Positions 27,150 to 37,625 are shown, numbered from the stretch's first letter. The stretch: DNA of 64,000 bases from Anthocerotibacter panamensis C109 (GCF_018389385.1 NZ_CP062698.1:1615501-1679500); one strand, 5' to 3'. Program-made: numbers and translations. The notes: generated by a model not told the origin, from the sequence alone.

Positions 27150-27583
27150 GGTTTTTTGGCTGAGCGATTAAGGGCTCTCTCCCCTCCAGAGAACAGCTCA
27201 TAGTCGAGACGGAGCTTCACATCGGGGGTCAGTCGCTCTATCTCAGCCCCCCTTAGGTACCAAGTAGCTCCAAAAGTAGTCTGCACTACGTAGCCGTCGG
27301 CTACTGGTACGGACGAAGTGATCTCTTCGCCGTGGAGTTGGGCAAGGACTGCCGGAGTGGGTGTGACCGCGCCAGCAGGTACTTGTGAAGGAGGAGGCTC
27401 CGCCGCAGACGGTACCGTGGAACCCGCTGAGGGCGTTACCGCTGTCGAAGATTGCTCTGAAGTAGCCCTAGGCGTAGAGCCTGTATCCCGTTTAGGGGTT
27501 TGGCTGAGAAGGAGCAAAATCACAAGGGCTACAAATAGGGCAGCACCCAGGAACATCGACAAACGGTTGCTTTGCGAAGCCAT
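27146..27583 (-). CDS. Small single-pass membrane protein in the pilin operon
   Basis: 145 residues. One hydrophobic segment (SMFLGAALFVALVILLLLS) follows a short basic N-terminus, then a Pro/Thr/Ser-rich linker and a C-terminal domain of about 60 residues (VADGYVVQTTFGATWYLRG). It has no prepilin Glu pattern, so it is not a pilin itself. It lies 12 bases after the PilX-like gene and overlaps the PilV-like gene. An assembly or anchoring role is only an inference from position. Confidence 0.65.
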   Translation of the reverse strand: MASQSNRLSMFLGAALFVALVILLLLSQTPKRDTGSTPRATSEQSSTAVTPSAGSTVPSAAEPPPSQVPAGAVTPTPAVLAQLHGEEITSSVPVADGYVVQTTFGATWYLRGAEIERLTPDVKLRLDYELFSGGERALNRSAKKP

Positions 27584-27595
27584 GACTTGTACTCC

Positions 27596-30442
27596 CTACT
27601 GCACACGCTCGTTGGGGGTGCCGGTCCGGAAGAATTGAACGGTTCCGACCCTAACCGTATTATTGAGGCTGAACTGCAAGTATTTGAGCCGGTAGTCGTA
27701 GTTTAGGTTTAAGCCGTCGTCATAAACCGCCCCGTTAAGAGGATTAGTTTTAGTAGCATTGGTGGTGAAATAGCCTTTAGTGGCATTGTCAGCCCACGCA
27801 GCCTGCTGCTTGCCTACTCCGGGAGACAGGATACCAAACTCTCTAGCCGTCAACCCGCCATTGATAGCGAGGTTGGTGGTGCTGACCCGCCCAGCTACCC
27901 GACCATTGGTATAGAGGAAGGCATCGATCCGCGAGGGCTGCTTGAGAATGTCTGTCTTACCCCGGTCTACAACCCGCAACACCTCCGCTTGCGATCCTCC
28001 TGAGGGAGTAAAGCGTGACAATTCAATGTATACGCCCTTGTTAGCTTCTCCCTCCTCAACCTTGCTATCTAGCTTTACCGCACACGGCAGACCTGCGTAT
28101 GGATTTGTCTGACCACAGGCACTACTATCAAATCCCAGCTTAATCACTTCTTCCGTATTTATCGTTTTGCCTTCAGAATCTTTTGTCACAATTTCAGTCT
28201 TAGGTTTACCAAGATAGGTGATCAAGGAATTTACATAGAGGTCCAATGTTTCTGAATCAGAGATCTGTGTGGAGAAACTCTGTTTTAGATAGTCCGTGAG
28301 TATAGCTTTTTTCCCAGCATCTCCACCAACAGCATCCTGAGCCAGCATTTGAATGGAGATTGGCGTTGTTTCACCTCCAGAGGTATAGGGAATTTTGGTG
28401 TCTACAGAGGAGAAGCGCCAAGTACTGTTATCAACTTTTTCAGTCCCACCTAAGAGGCTACGGTACTGGTCTTGAGTCAGGGATGCTTTGAAGTTGCCGG
28501 TGGCAGCGTCGATGTTTCCCGGACTAAATAAGTAGTCATAGGACTGCTGGTCCGTCTTGGCTAAGACTGATGCTGCCCCCGAACCTGACCAGGATGAGCA
28601 GGTAGCGGCTGGGGAACTACAGCTCGCAACTTGATTGCCCAAGTAGTCGTTGACAGCAGTGACATTCCCGTCAGGACTCTTGACGGTGATCAACTCTTCG
28701 CCTGTAGTTTTGTTGAAGTAGCGTTGACCTGTATCAGACACAAGACCAAACTGATTTCTCAAGTAGTCCTCTGCCTGACGGTCACGGATATTGGCTGTAG
28801 CGGTAGAACCACTCCCTTGCTGGTAGGTATAGTCGCCAATGACAATGTTGCCGCCAGCCAAAAGCCTCAGGGAGTCTTTTCTTAGTTCATCCGGGGTGTT
28901 CGCAGTAGTATTGGGGTTGCCTGTAGTTCCAGAATAGTTGCCAACCCCAGAAGGCCCTGGAGCATCGCTATACCGCACATCTCCAGCAATATAGACGTTT
29001 CGTCCAGCGGTGACTGTGGCTTGACCTTTCACATAGCCCTTGAGGATAATGTCCCCCCCAAAGTAGAACTCGCCGCTATTCAGATTGATTGGATCTTGCT
29101 TGGTCCCAACCAGAACAAGGGTCCCTCCCGCGTCCTGTGTGGGGATGGTAGCTTTGGCTTGACTGCTAGAGTTCGGGTCAAAGGTGCCGTTGGCTGGAAC
29201 GAGCCAAATCCCCCCTTTAGTGCCTGTCTCGATATCGATAGCCCCAGGATTGGCTGTCGGATTGGCACCACCACTGATCGACAGCGAGCCTCCAGCATTG
29301 GTAGCCAGAGCTAATCTTTGATCTTTAGCGACCGGCTGAATGTCATCTTTATCAAAGCCATTGCCATTGATGTCTCTGTCCGCAACAAAACCTGCAAACG
29401 CTGCTCTACTTTGTTCACTTCTTTGCAGGATCTCTCCTCCAAGGGCACCAGTGCTCCCTACGGTACCTGTAATCGGGCTGACGGCAATGTTGTTTACAGT
29501 GGTGGCAGAAGACTGGTCATCGGTGACACTCTGGTACCCAAAGACACTCCCTCTGACCTTCCCAGAAGCGTCACCCCCGTCATCAGTACCATCTCCCGTT
29601 TTAGATTTAGCGTAAAGCGGGGCATTTTTGTCTGTAGTTGCAGCGTAGAAGTCGAAGTTAGCATTCTCAATGCACGACCCAGACCCTGTATTAAAGCCGG
29701 ACTTCTGGGTCGCCACACTAAAACCGACATCGTTACAAGAACTTTTTGCGCTGGCGCCAGGGCGCAGATGCTCTAGAGCACCGACGTCACCGTAGACATT
29801 GATATGACAAAAAGCGCAGTTAACTTGGCGAGACAAGATAGCGAAAGGCGGAGTGACGGGGCTCCCCTCACCAGAGAAGCCCTTGACCACGGTTTGTTCA
29901 CTACCGTCGGGCAGGGTGGTCGTCACCTTGACCACAAAGTTGACAGGAGTGCCGCCTTGTCCCCCAAGGGTGAATATGCGGGCGCGGACGTTCGCCTCGG
30001 CTCCGGTTGAGCTACGGTAGACATTCTTAAAGTTATCGCTCAGGTCGAGGGCACTCGGCCATACTTCACCGCCATCCTCGATTCCATTGCCGTTCGTATC
30101 CTGAGTTAGCTTGAAATAATCGTTAAAGCCACTTAGCTGCGATGTATAGCCACTCCCGGAATTACCCGTGAGAATTTTCTGAACCCAGCTATTAGCTGCG
30201 GTATTCGAGGCTGTAAAGTCATCAATATAGCGGCTACGGACATAGTCAGCGGCGCTATCGGCAATCTGAAACGCAGTAGTGCTACCGCGCTCCTGAAGTG
30301 AGCGGCTGGAGGTCTTCGTCGATACTGTGAGGGCGATCAGCCCGATGACCGTCAGGAGTAAACCGATCAAAATGACCGTGATGAGAGTTGCACCCGTGCG
30401 GCTACGCTTTTTGATCTTGGAGAACGGGTTCAATTTCTGCAT
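27596..30442 (-). CDS. Large PilX-like pilus-associated protein with a CxxCH motif
   Basis: 948 residues, first gene of the minor-pilin operon. The N-terminus RTGATLITVILIGLLLTVIGLIALTV is a PilX-type hydrophobic helix without the usual Glu5. Long beta-rich repeats follow (many Gly, Asn, Thr, such as VTAGRNVYIAGDVRYSD), like those of surface passenger domains. At 209-213 the protein reads CAFCH (NCAFCHINVYGDVG), the pattern for covalent haem c attachment, with further Cys nearby. It is much larger than ordinary PilX. It may be a tip adhesin; a haem cofactor is possible but unproven. Confidence 0.75.
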   Translation of the reverse strand: MQKLNPFSKIKKRSRTGATLITVILIGLLLTVIGLIALTVSTKTSSRSLQERGSTTAFQIADSAADYVRSRYIDDFTASNTAANSWVQKILTGNSGSGYTSQLSGFNDYFKLTQDTNGNGIEDGGEVWPSALDLSDNFKNVYRSSTGAEANVRARIFTLGGQGGTPVNFVVKVTTTLPDGSEQTVVKGFSGEGSPVTPPFAILSRQVNCAFCHINVYGDVGALEHLRPGASAKSSCNDVGFSVATQKSGFNTGSGSCIENANFDFYAATTDKNAPLYAKSKTGDGTDDGGDASGKVRGSVFGYQSVTDDQSSATTVNNIAVSPITGTVGSTGALGGEILQRSEQSRAAFAGFVADRDINGNGFDKDDIQPVAKDQRLALATNAGGSLSISGGANPTANPGAIDIETGTKGGIWLVPANGTFDPNSSSQAKATIPTQDAGGTLVLVGTKQDPINLNSGEFYFGGDIILKGYVKGQATVTAGRNVYIAGDVRYSDAPGPSGVGNYSGTTGNPNTTANTPDELRKDSLRLLAGGNIVIGDYTYQQGSGSTATANIRDRQAEDYLRNQFGLVSDTGQRYFNKTTGEELITVKSPDGNVTAVNDYLGNQVASCSSPAATCSSWSGSGAASVLAKTDQQSYDYLFSPGNIDAATGNFKASLTQDQYRSLLGGTEKVDNSTWRFSSVDTKIPYTSGGETTPISIQMLAQDAVGGDAGKKAILTDYLKQSFSTQISDSETLDLYVNSLITYLGKPKTEIVTKDSEGKTINTEEVIKLGFDSSACGQTNPYAGLPCAVKLDSKVEEGEANKGVYIELSRFTPSGGSQAEVLRVVDRGKTDILKQPSRIDAFLYTNGRVAGRVSTTNLAINGGLTAREFGILSPGVGKQQAAWADNATKGYFTTNATKTNPLNGAVYDDGLNLNYDYRLKYLQFSLNNTVRVGTVQFFRTGTPNERVQ

Positions 30443-30836
30443 TATTCACTCCATGGCAATGTGGTTCGGATGGGGGCGTAGCCACTCTAGAGGTTCGGTC
30501 GGATGACTGTCTGTAAATTAGAACACCACAGAGGACGGAAAGATGGATGCTCTCGCCTTTCTCATGGACATAACATACCCATGTAACAGTCTTTAGGCAA
30601 CAGTGATTTTACGCACACCCGATAGCTGTAGTTCAAGGTACCCCGATCTCCAAGGATTTTCAGGGAAATTGTCCGCAACTGACCGTATCTTTATCGAGCC
30701 CTTTGCGTCCATTTTAAGCTACGTAACGCGCTCGGGATCGACGTGTGCAGCCGTCGGGACATGCGTGGGGGCGTTAGTTTCTTGTTCTTAAACGGTAGGT
30801 GGGATAGGCTATTATCTAGGTAGCACCCGTGCGGCC
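30443..30836. other. Divergent intergenic region
   Basis: It separates the minor-pilin operon (minus) from the CPP1-like gene (plus). A TATTAT at 30810-30815 could be the -10 element for the rightward gene. No ORF, tRNA or strong hairpin was recognised. Confidence 0.4.
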
Positions 30837-31412
30837 ATGAACGAGACCAATCCCTACACCATCCTGGGTATCGATGCGGACGCCCCGTTTGAAGATATTC
30901 AAGCAGCTAAGGCTCGCATCCTGACAGAGCTTGATGAGAACGATCGTCAGCGTCAAGTTGTGGAGGCTGCCTATGACGCCATCCTGATGCAGCGCCTCCA
31001 GTTGCGCAAGGAGGGCAAGGTCAAGGTCCCTGACCGTATCCGATTTCCAGAAGCGATGACACCTCAACCAGTGCGGGTCGCAGCTAAACCGCCTGCATGG
31101 TGGGAAGACTGGATCGAACGGCCTGTCCCCAGTATGCTATGGGTACCGGTAGGCGTATTTGGTGGCCTCGGAGCCCTGTCGTTGCTACCTGGCCTCAACC
31201 ATAGCTATGTCCTCTCTTTGGCTGTAATGGCCTGTGCCTATTTTTTATTCCAAAAAAATCGCAATTTGCTCCGCTCGCTGGGTTTGTCGTTGGGTGTCCT
31301 CGTGGTGAGTGGGATCCTGACCTACTTTGTGACAACCGGATTATCCTTTCCGCTCTTAGCCGTAGGTCTTATCCTCTTCGCCTACTTGGCTGCTACTGCC
31401 TATCTTAAGTAG
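30837..31412 (+). CDS. CPP1/DnaJ-like membrane protein
   Basis: 191 residues. The N-terminal 60 residues resemble a J-domain without the HPD motif (NPYTILGIDADAPFEDIQAAK, VVEAAYDAILMQRL). A linker with WWEDWIERP and four hydrophobic segments follow. This is the layout of the cyanobacterial/plastid CPP1 (DUF3353) family, where the plant member stabilises protochlorophyllide oxidoreductase. Role here inferred. The stop is directly followed by the GTG of the glycosyltransferase gene. Confidence 0.78.
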   Translation: MNETNPYTILGIDADAPFEDIQAAKARILTELDENDRQRQVVEAAYDAILMQRLQLRKEGKVKVPDRIRFPEAMTPQPVRVAAKPPAWWEDWIERPVPSMLWVPVGVFGGLGALSLLPGLNHSYVLSLAVMACAYFLFQKNRNLLRSLGLSLGVLVVSGILTYFVTTGLSFPLLAVGLILFAYLAATAYLK

Positions 31413-32525
31413 GTGGATATCTGGGCTTCTCTATCGCTCTCGGCAACAGCTTGCTATTGGTTGCTCTTGGAGTGGGCTGACCAACGCCGTGCTGGGCAGG
31501 AACCGCAGCTTAATCCTAAGGGGTATCAAGAAAAGGGCCGGGTCAGCGTGGTCATTCCGGCTCGCAATGAAGTCACTACGTTGCCCCGCTGTCTGGATGC
31601 ACTCCTGAAGCAGCGTTACCTCCCCGAAGAGATTATTGTTGTAGACGACAACTCGACTGATGGGACAGGGGATCTGTTGGCGAAATACCAACGACAGAAC
31701 CAACGGATTCGCCCGGTGCAGGGAGCGCCCCTGCCGGTTGGCTGGACGGGTAAGTGCTACGCGCTCAGCCAAGGGGTGGCCCTCGCTACTGGAGATTGGA
31801 TTTTATTTGTGGATGCGGACACTTGCCTGGAGCCGGATGGCTTGGAGGCAGCACTGCACTTCAGTACGCATAGTCGCATCGATTTGTTGTCGCTGACAGC
31901 TCGCCAGGAAGCAGTGACCTTGGGGGAACAGGCGGTACAGCCGATGATTTACGCCCTGCTCAACCGCCAATATCCTTTAGGTAAGGGGGGCATTGCAGCC
32001 AACGGTCAGTTCATTTTAGTCGCTCGGGAAGCCTATGAGACCATTGGCACCCACCAAGCGGTGGCGGGGGAATTGGTGGAGGATGTGGCCCTCGCCCGGT
32101 TATTCCATCGCCAGGGCTACCACACCGCGTTCATCAATGGCACCCAGCTCTTCAGTACGCGTATGTACCGGGACTTAGCGGGGCTTTGGGAAGGCTGGAG
32201 TAAGAACAGCTTTCGTCTTTTTGCTCCCCAGTGGCTGGATACCGTGCTCCAGTTAGCGGTACGTTCTGTGCCCTGGTTGATATGTGTCGGGAGTTTACTG
32301 TGGGGCGGGGGTTGGCTGGCGCTGGCTTGGGGGCTGGTGCTCGCCCTGGGGCTAGTCGTGGACGGGCGCATCCGAGCGCGACAGGCGTTTGATCCGAAAA
32401 CCGTCTGGCTCCAGTTCCCCGGAGCCCTGCTCACGGCTTTGATCCTGGTCAATAGCTGGTTGCGTGTTGCGCTCAAGCTCAAGACGGCATGGAAGGGCCG
32501 TTTGTATGCTCCTCAGTCCCGATAA
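31413..32525 (+). CDS. Family 2 glycosyltransferase, membrane-bound
   Basis: 370 residues from GTG 31413, abutting the previous stop. It has a GT-A fold with VSVVIPARNE, VVDDNSTDGT and the DxD in FVDADT, then a GELVEDVALA acidic segment and three hydrophobic C-terminal helices. The LPVGWTGKCYALSQG segment recalls glycosyltransferases of hopanoid/carotenoid glycosylation clusters, but the acceptor cannot be named from sequence. One more helix lies at the N-terminus. Confidence 0.8.
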   Translation: MDIWASLSLSATACYWLLLEWADQRRAGQEPQLNPKGYQEKGRVSVVIPARNEVTTLPRCLDALLKQRYLPEEIIVVDDNSTDGTGDLLAKYQRQNQRIRPVQGAPLPVGWTGKCYALSQGVALATGDWILFVDADTCLEPDGLEAALHFSTHSRIDLLSLTARQEAVTLGEQAVQPMIYALLNRQYPLGKGGIAANGQFILVAREAYETIGTHQAVAGELVEDVALARLFHRQGYHTAFINGTQLFSTRMYRDLAGLWEGWSKNSFRLFAPQWLDTVLQLAVRSVPWLICVGSLLWGGGWLALAWGLVLALGLVVDGRIRARQAFDPKTVWLQFPGALLTALILVNSWLRVALKLKTAWKGRLYAPQSR

Positions 32526-32568
32526 ATCGTATATTATGGGTAGTTGGACTTATGGCAGAGGTGCAGTC

Positions 32569-34437
32569 ATGTTGGAGCAAGGAACCATCACAGTTCATAC
32601 GGAGAACATCTTTCCCATTATCAAGAAGTCACTGTATTCAGAGCGGGACATCTTTTTGAGGGAGTTGATTTCTAACGCTTTTGATGCGATTAGTAAGCTC
32701 AAAATGTTGTCCTATGCAGGTGAATTTCAAGCGACGGACGAAACCTACGCGGTGCAGGTCAATCTGGATAAAGAAGGCCGCCTCCTTAGGATTAGCGACA
32801 ATGGCATCGGCATGACCGCTGAGGAGATCAAAAAGTATATCAATCAGATTGCTTTCTCTAGTGCCGAGGAATTTGTCAATAAGTTTGCCAAAAGTGATGA
32901 AAATCAGATCATTGGGCACTTTGGTTTAGGTTTTTATTCCGCTTTCATGGTCGCCGACCGGGTGGAGATCGATACGCTCAGTTATCGACCGGGGAGCACG
33001 GCAGCTCGTTGGAGTTGCGACGGGACCACTTCTTTTACGCTGGATACCTCCAGCCGCAGTGAACGCGGGACCAGTATCACCCTTTATTTGAGCCAAGATG
33101 CGGAAGAGTTCCTCAACGAGTTAGAACTAAAAAATATTATTCGCAAGTACTGTGACTTCCTGCCGATTCCCATCTACTTTGGTGAGGAAACAGCCAACAA
33201 ACAAACGCCTCTTTGGAAACAGTCTCCTTCCAGCCTCAAGGATGAGGACTACCTGGAATTTTACCGCTATCTATATCCTTTTAAGGGGGATCCGCTCTTT
33301 TGGATTCACCTCAATACCGACTATCCCTTCTTGCTCCAGGGGATTTTATACTTCCCTAAAATTGAACGGGATATGGACCTGACCAAAGGGCAGATCAAGC
33401 TTTTTTGCAATCAAGTATTTGTCAGCGACAACACCGAGGAAATCATCCCCCGCTTCCTCACGCCACTCCAGGGGGCTATTGACAGCCCAGATATCCCCCT
33501 CAACGTCTCGCGCAGTTACTTGCAAGGGGACCGGACGGTGCGGCGCATTTCAGACTTCATCACCAAGAAAGTTGCTGACCGGCTCAAGGATATGTATACC
33601 AACCAGCGCGAAACCTACCTCAAATGCTGGCCGGATATCAGTGTCTTCGTCAAATTTGGCATGATGAACAATGACAAGTTTTTCGAACAGGCGAAAGATC
33701 TACTCATTTTCCCCACAGCACAGACCGGGAAGCCTGCCGAGGACGCTATTCCTCCTTACAAAACGATTGCTGAGTATCAGGAAGCCAACAAGGCCAAGAC
33801 CGAACAGAAGGTCTATTACACCACCGACGTGGTCAACCAATCGAGCTACATTGACCTCCTGTTGGCTCAGAATATCGAAGTGCTCATCCTCGACTCGTTT
33901 ATCGATACCCACTTTGTACAATTTTTGGAGGGCAAGTACCCGGAAGTGCGTTTCAGCCGCGTCGATGCAGACTTGGATGAAAATCTGCTCACTCAGGACA
34001 AGGCTGCGGAGTTGGTGGACCCGAGGACGCAGAAGACCCGCAGCGAGGTGCTCAAAGACCTCTTCAAGAGTGTCCTGAACCTGCCCAAGTTGAACGTGCG
34101 CACCGAGGCGCTCAAATCCGAAGCGGTGCCTGCTGTCGTACTTCTACCAGAGCAGTTACGCCGTCTCAAAGAGATGACTGCGATGATGCAACAAAAAAAT
34201 ATGGACTTCCTTGACGAGCACACGCTGCTGCTTAACACCAGCAATCCGCTAGTCCAGAACCTCCAAAAGTTGGAGGACTCCGGTAAAGACCCGGATCTGG
34301 TCGCACTGTTGTGCCGTCAGGTCTACGACTTGGCCTTGATGTCCCAAAAACCTTTTGACGCGGACTCGTTGCAGAGCTTTATCCAGCGCTCTAACACGGT
34401 CATGGCACAACTTGCCGCCACGCGAGCCAGCATCTAA
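32569..34437 (+). CDS. htpG: Hsp90 family chaperone HtpG
   Basis: 622 residues from ATG 32569, chosen because it yields the family start MLEQGTITVHTENIF; the frame runs open for 35 codons upstream. GHKL ATPase motifs are present: LRELISNAFDAISKL, SDNGIGMT and GHFGLGFYSAFMV. The middle and dimerisation domains follow normally. It is a cytosolic ATP-dependent chaperone. A short gap separates it from the upstream glycosyltransferase and the downstream aldolase gene. Confidence 0.94.
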   Translation: MLEQGTITVHTENIFPIIKKSLYSERDIFLRELISNAFDAISKLKMLSYAGEFQATDETYAVQVNLDKEGRLLRISDNGIGMTAEEIKKYINQIAFSSAEEFVNKFAKSDENQIIGHFGLGFYSAFMVADRVEIDTLSYRPGSTAARWSCDGTTSFTLDTSSRSERGTSITLYLSQDAEEFLNELELKNIIRKYCDFLPIPIYFGEETANKQTPLWKQSPSSLKDEDYLEFYRYLYPFKGDPLFWIHLNTDYPFLLQGILYFPKIERDMDLTKGQIKLFCNQVFVSDNTEEIIPRFLTPLQGAIDSPDIPLNVSRSYLQGDRTVRRISDFITKKVADRLKDMYTNQRETYLKCWPDISVFVKFGMMNNDKFFEQAKDLLIFPTAQTGKPAEDAIPPYKTIAEYQEANKAKTEQKVYYTTDVVNQSSYIDLLLAQNIEVLILDSFIDTHFVQFLEGKYPEVRFSRVDADLDENLLTQDKAAELVDPRTQKTRSEVLKDLFKSVLNLPKLNVRTEALKSEAVPAVVLLPEQLRRLKEMTAMMQQKNMDFLDEHTLLLNTSNPLVQNLQKLEDSGKDPDLVALLCRQVYDLALMSQKPFDADSLQSFIQRSNTVMAQLAATRASI

Positions 34438-34468
34438 ACCCATCCCCACTATCGAAGGACGACACGCT

Positions 34469-35533
34469 ATGGAATTCATTGACCTGCGCAGCGACACGGT
34501 GACCCGCCCCACGCCCGGAATGTTGCAGGCGATGATGAGTGCCGAAGTGGGAGACGACACCCTCGGAGATGACCCGACGGTCTCTTGCTTAGAAGCATAC
34601 ATGGCAGAACTCCTGGGTAAAGAGGCAGCGCTGTTTGTGCCCTCAGGGACGATGGGCAACCAGATCTGTCTTAGAATCCACGCCCGCTCTGGAGAGGAGG
34701 TCATCGCTGAGGCTCAATCCCACATCCTCAACTGGGAGGCAGGAGCCGCCGCTGGTCTCTCGGGTATCCAAATCCTGCCTGTAGCTGCGCAGCGGGGGCT
34801 GCTGACGGTGGATCAAATCCAATCAGCGATCCGCGACCGGGAAAATGTCCACTACGCCCCGACCGCCCTAGTTTGCCTGGAGAATACCCACAACTTTGCC
34901 GGAGGGGTAGTCTACCCGCTGGATCTGGTGGCTCACATTGCCCACTTCGTCCACAGTCAAGGCATCCCTTTTCATATGGATGGAGCAAGGCTCTTTAATG
35001 CGGCAGTGGCAGCGGGTGTGAGCGCTCGGGACTACAGCCAATATTTCGAGTCGGTCTCGGTCTGCCTCTCGAAGGGACTCGGTGCCCCCATGGGTTCGGT
35101 CATCGCTGGTTCTCGGGACTTTATCCGACAGGGGCGGCGCTATCGCAAAATGTTTGGCGGGAGCCTGCGGCAGGCGGGTTTCATGGCAGCGGCGGGGCTC
35201 TGGGCCCTCCAGCACCAGATCGAGCGTCTGGCTGAGGACCATCAGCGTGCCTACGCTCTGGCTTTGGGGCTGGCGGAACTGCCCGGTATTTACCTCGACT
35301 TGGAAACCGTCCAGACCAATATCGTCATCTTTGACACCAGTGGGACGGGCATTCCGAGTGCCGTTTTGGCGGAGCAGCTCAAGGCAGAGGGGGTTTTGGT
35401 CAGCAGTTTTGGCCCCTACCGAGCACGTTTGGTAACCCATCTGCACATCACCGACCAGGATGTTGCCACTACGCTCAGTCGCGTTAGGCACGTCATTACG
35501 ACGCTAGTCGGGACGACCCTCCCGGTCCGATAA
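34469..35533 (+). CDS. ltaE: Low-specificity L-threonine aldolase
   Basis: 354 residues from ATG 34469, giving the family start MEFIDLRSDTVTRPT. It is a PLP fold type I enzyme with the Schiff-base Lys in VCLSKGLGAPMGS and the cofactor Asp in HMDGARLFNAA. It cleaves L-threonine and L-allo-threonine to glycine and acetaldehyde. The upstream extension in the frame overlaps htpG and is unlikely to be translated. Confidence 0.9.
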   Translation: MEFIDLRSDTVTRPTPGMLQAMMSAEVGDDTLGDDPTVSCLEAYMAELLGKEAALFVPSGTMGNQICLRIHARSGEEVIAEAQSHILNWEAGAAAGLSGIQILPVAAQRGLLTVDQIQSAIRDRENVHYAPTALVCLENTHNFAGGVVYPLDLVAHIAHFVHSQGIPFHMDGARLFNAAVAAGVSARDYSQYFESVSVCLSKGLGAPMGSVIAGSRDFIRQGRRYRKMFGGSLRQAGFMAAAGLWALQHQIERLAEDHQRAYALALGLAELPGIYLDLETVQTNIVIFDTSGTGIPSAVLAEQLKAEGVLVSSFGPYRARLVTHLHITDQDVATTLSRVRHVITTLVGTTLPVR

Positions 35534-35590
35534 GCACCCACCCCCACGATAAGATAATGGATTAGGCCGATAAGGGGAGGGTAAACGTCC

Positions 35591-36082
35591 ATGGCTACCG
35601 ACTTTTCCTTTGACATCGTCAGTGACTTTGACCGCCAGGAATTGGTCAACGCAGTGGATCAGACTGTGCGCGAAATTAAGTCTCGCTATGACCTGAAGGG
35701 GACCAACAGCGAGGTCACCTTGGAAGAGAAGACCATCACCATTACCACTGACAGCGAGATGACCCTGGGGTCGATCCAGGATCTTTTGCAGACCAAGGCC
35801 GCCAAGCGTGGGCTATCGCTCAAGGTTTTTGACTTCGGCGAGGCAGAAAAGGCGGGTGGTAACCGGCTTCGGCAAGTGGTGACCCTCAAAAAGGGCGTGC
35901 CTTCCGACTTGGCGAAGCAAATCACAAAGCTCATCCGCGACAATCTCAAAAAGGTCCAGCCCACAATCCAAGGTGATGCTGTCCGAGTCTCAGCTAAGAG
36001 CAAAGACGACCTCCAGACGGTGATCCAGCTGTTGAAAAATGAAGACTTCCCGGTGGCGCTCCAGTTTACGAACTATCGCTAG
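35591..36082 (+). CDS. YajQ family (DUF520) nucleotide-binding protein
   Basis: 163 residues, the standard length, with the family start [20 protein letters not shown] and the later [22 protein letters not shown]. Two ferredoxin-like domains are expected. Members have been shown to bind cyclic di-GMP or nucleotides; the role here is unknown. GGGGAGGG lies upstream of the ATG. Confidence 0.9.
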   Translation: MATDFSFDIVSDFDRQELVNAVDQTVREIKSRYDLKGTNSEVTLEEKTITITTDSEMTLGSIQDLLQTKAAKRGLSLKVFDFGEAEKAGGNRLRQVVTLKKGVPSDLAKQITKLIRDNLKKVQPTIQGDAVRVSAKSKDDLQTVIQLLKNEDFPVALQFTNYR

Positions 36083-36105
36083 CCTATCGTGCTCAACGAT
36101 CCTGA

Positions 36106-36621
36106 CTACTGTGAGAGCCCTATAGTCTTGATCAGACTGTCCACGGTCCACGTGAGTGCCACTAAAGCTCCAGCAAAGGTAAGCGGGACCAACAGGGCGA
36201 CGCGCCACCAGTCCAATGCAGTAGCCTGCGCCACAGCCCAGGTCTGTAGCGCCACAAACCAAACCAGCGCACCCAAAACTAAAAGCCCACCGATAGGTCC
36301 ACCCAAAGTCACCCCAGGCGGGACAAGAAGCCAAGGTAAGCTAGCAAATCCTGTCAGGGCTAAAAGGCGGCGATAGGAAGGGTTTTGTCCGAAGGCGGTC
36401 AATAACAAATGGAGTAGCCCATTGAGCAACAACCAGCCCACCACCCCGAAAAACACCTGAAGACAAGCACCCCCAACCCCTCCTAAGCGCAAGCCCTCCA
36501 GGATGTTGACCCCGGCTATGATCAGCGCTGCTTGGAGGAGCGGCGGGTCCAGAGCCAGCCGTTCAAAAGTCTGCTGAGGCTCAAACCAGCTCCCAAAGCA
36601 GTTGTCAAGGAAATTACTCAT
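36106..36621 (-). CDS. Yip1-like membrane protein
   Basis: 171 residues. It begins with a short soluble segment ([19 protein letters not shown], like Yip1-domain bacterial proteins) and then five hydrophobic segments rich in Leu and Gly. The ATG overlaps the dapA stop by four bases, so it is the second gene of a dapA operon. Function unknown. Confidence 0.7.
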   Translation of the reverse strand: MSNFLDNCFGSWFEPQQTFERLALDPPLLQAALIIAGVNILEGLRLGGVGGACLQVFFGVVGWLLLNGLLHLLLTAFGQNPSYRRLLALTGFASLPWLLVPPGVTLGGPIGGLLVLGALVWFVALQTWAVAQATALDWWRVALLVPLTFAGALVALTWTVDSLIKTIGLSQ

Positions 36622-37517
36622 GCGGGTAAAAGCTGGAGGGCGGTGAGTACTTCTTGCAAATGCTGGCGCACAGCCTCGGGTACGTCTACTAGGGGTAGTC
36701 GTTGTGACATCCCTGACCAGCCCAATAGGGCCAGAGCCGCCTTGAGGGGACTGGGATTGGTCGCTAAGAACAGTGCTTTGAACAGGGGATAGAGTTCGTA
36801 GTGGAGGCGTTGCGCCTCTGCTACCCCCCCGTGCTGGTAAGCGCGGATCATCTGCTGGATCTGAGGGCCAACCAAGTGGGAAGCGACACTGATCACCCCA
36901 CAGGCACCAAGAGCCAACAGCGGCAAGGTCAGAGCGTCATCCCCGGCATAGATCAGAAAGTCGGGGCCGACCAGACTACGGATGGCTATGGTTTGGTCTA
37001 CTGCCCCCGAGGCTTCTTTGATGGCGATGATATTGGGCTCAACAGCGAGGCGAGCAACCGTTTCCGGGGCCAGATTGACCCCAGTGCGCCCAGGAATGTT
37101 GTAGAGAATAATGGGTAGATCCACCCCCAGCGCAACCTGCCGGAAATGCTGATACAGCCCCTCCTGAGAAGGGCGACTGTAGTAAGGGCATACCTGTAGG
37201 GAGGCATCTAGGCCCAGTTGGGCTGCTTTTTGAGTGGCCTCGACCGCCTCTCGGGTAGAGTTGGAGCCCGTCCCGGCAACGACCCGAGCACGGGAGCCCA
37301 CCGCCCCCAGGACGACCCGGAAGAGTTCATACTCCTCTGCCCAGGTCAGCGTCGGGGACTCCCCGGTAGTTCCGGCGATCACCAAGCCATCCGAGCCCTG
37401 CTCTACCAGATGAACCGCCAGTTTCTCCGCTGTGCGGTAGTCCACCTTTCCTTCTGGAGTAAAAGGGGTCACCATTGCGGTCAGGACAGAACCCAGATGG
37501 GGAGCAGCGATGGTCAT
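36618..37517 (-). CDS. dapA: 4-hydroxy-tetrahydrodipicolinate synthase
   Basis: 299 residues from ATG 37517, giving the family start. The (beta/alpha)8 barrel has [10 protein letters not shown] for pyruvate/substrate, [11 protein letters not shown] with the catalytic Tyr, and the Schiff-base Lys in IAIKEASG. It condenses pyruvate and aspartate semialdehyde, the first step of the lysine/diaminopimelate branch. An upstream frame to 37550 adds 11 residues without family support. Confidence 0.93.
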   Translation of the reverse strand: MTIAAPHLGSVLTAMVTPFTPEGKVDYRTAEKLAVHLVEQGSDGLVIAGTTGESPTLTWAEEYELFRVVLGAVGSRARVVAGTGSNSTREAVEATQKAAQLGLDASLQVCPYYSRPSQEGLYQHFRQVALGVDLPIILYNIPGRTGVNLAPETVARLAVEPNIIAIKEASGAVDQTIAIRSLVGPDFLIYAGDDALTLPLLALGACGVISVASHLVGPQIQQMIRAYQHGGVAEAQRLHYELYPLFKALFLATNPSPLKAALALLGWSGMSQRLPLVDVPEAVRQHLQEVLTALQLLPA

Positions 37518-37625
37518 GGCAAGTCTCAAAAGCGGTGAGGTGGAATGCACTACTCAGCGCGCATCTTCCTACCTTGAGCCTAACATGAACTGCTTGCACC
37601 CCAGCGCCGGGAAGCTAGGAGCGCA

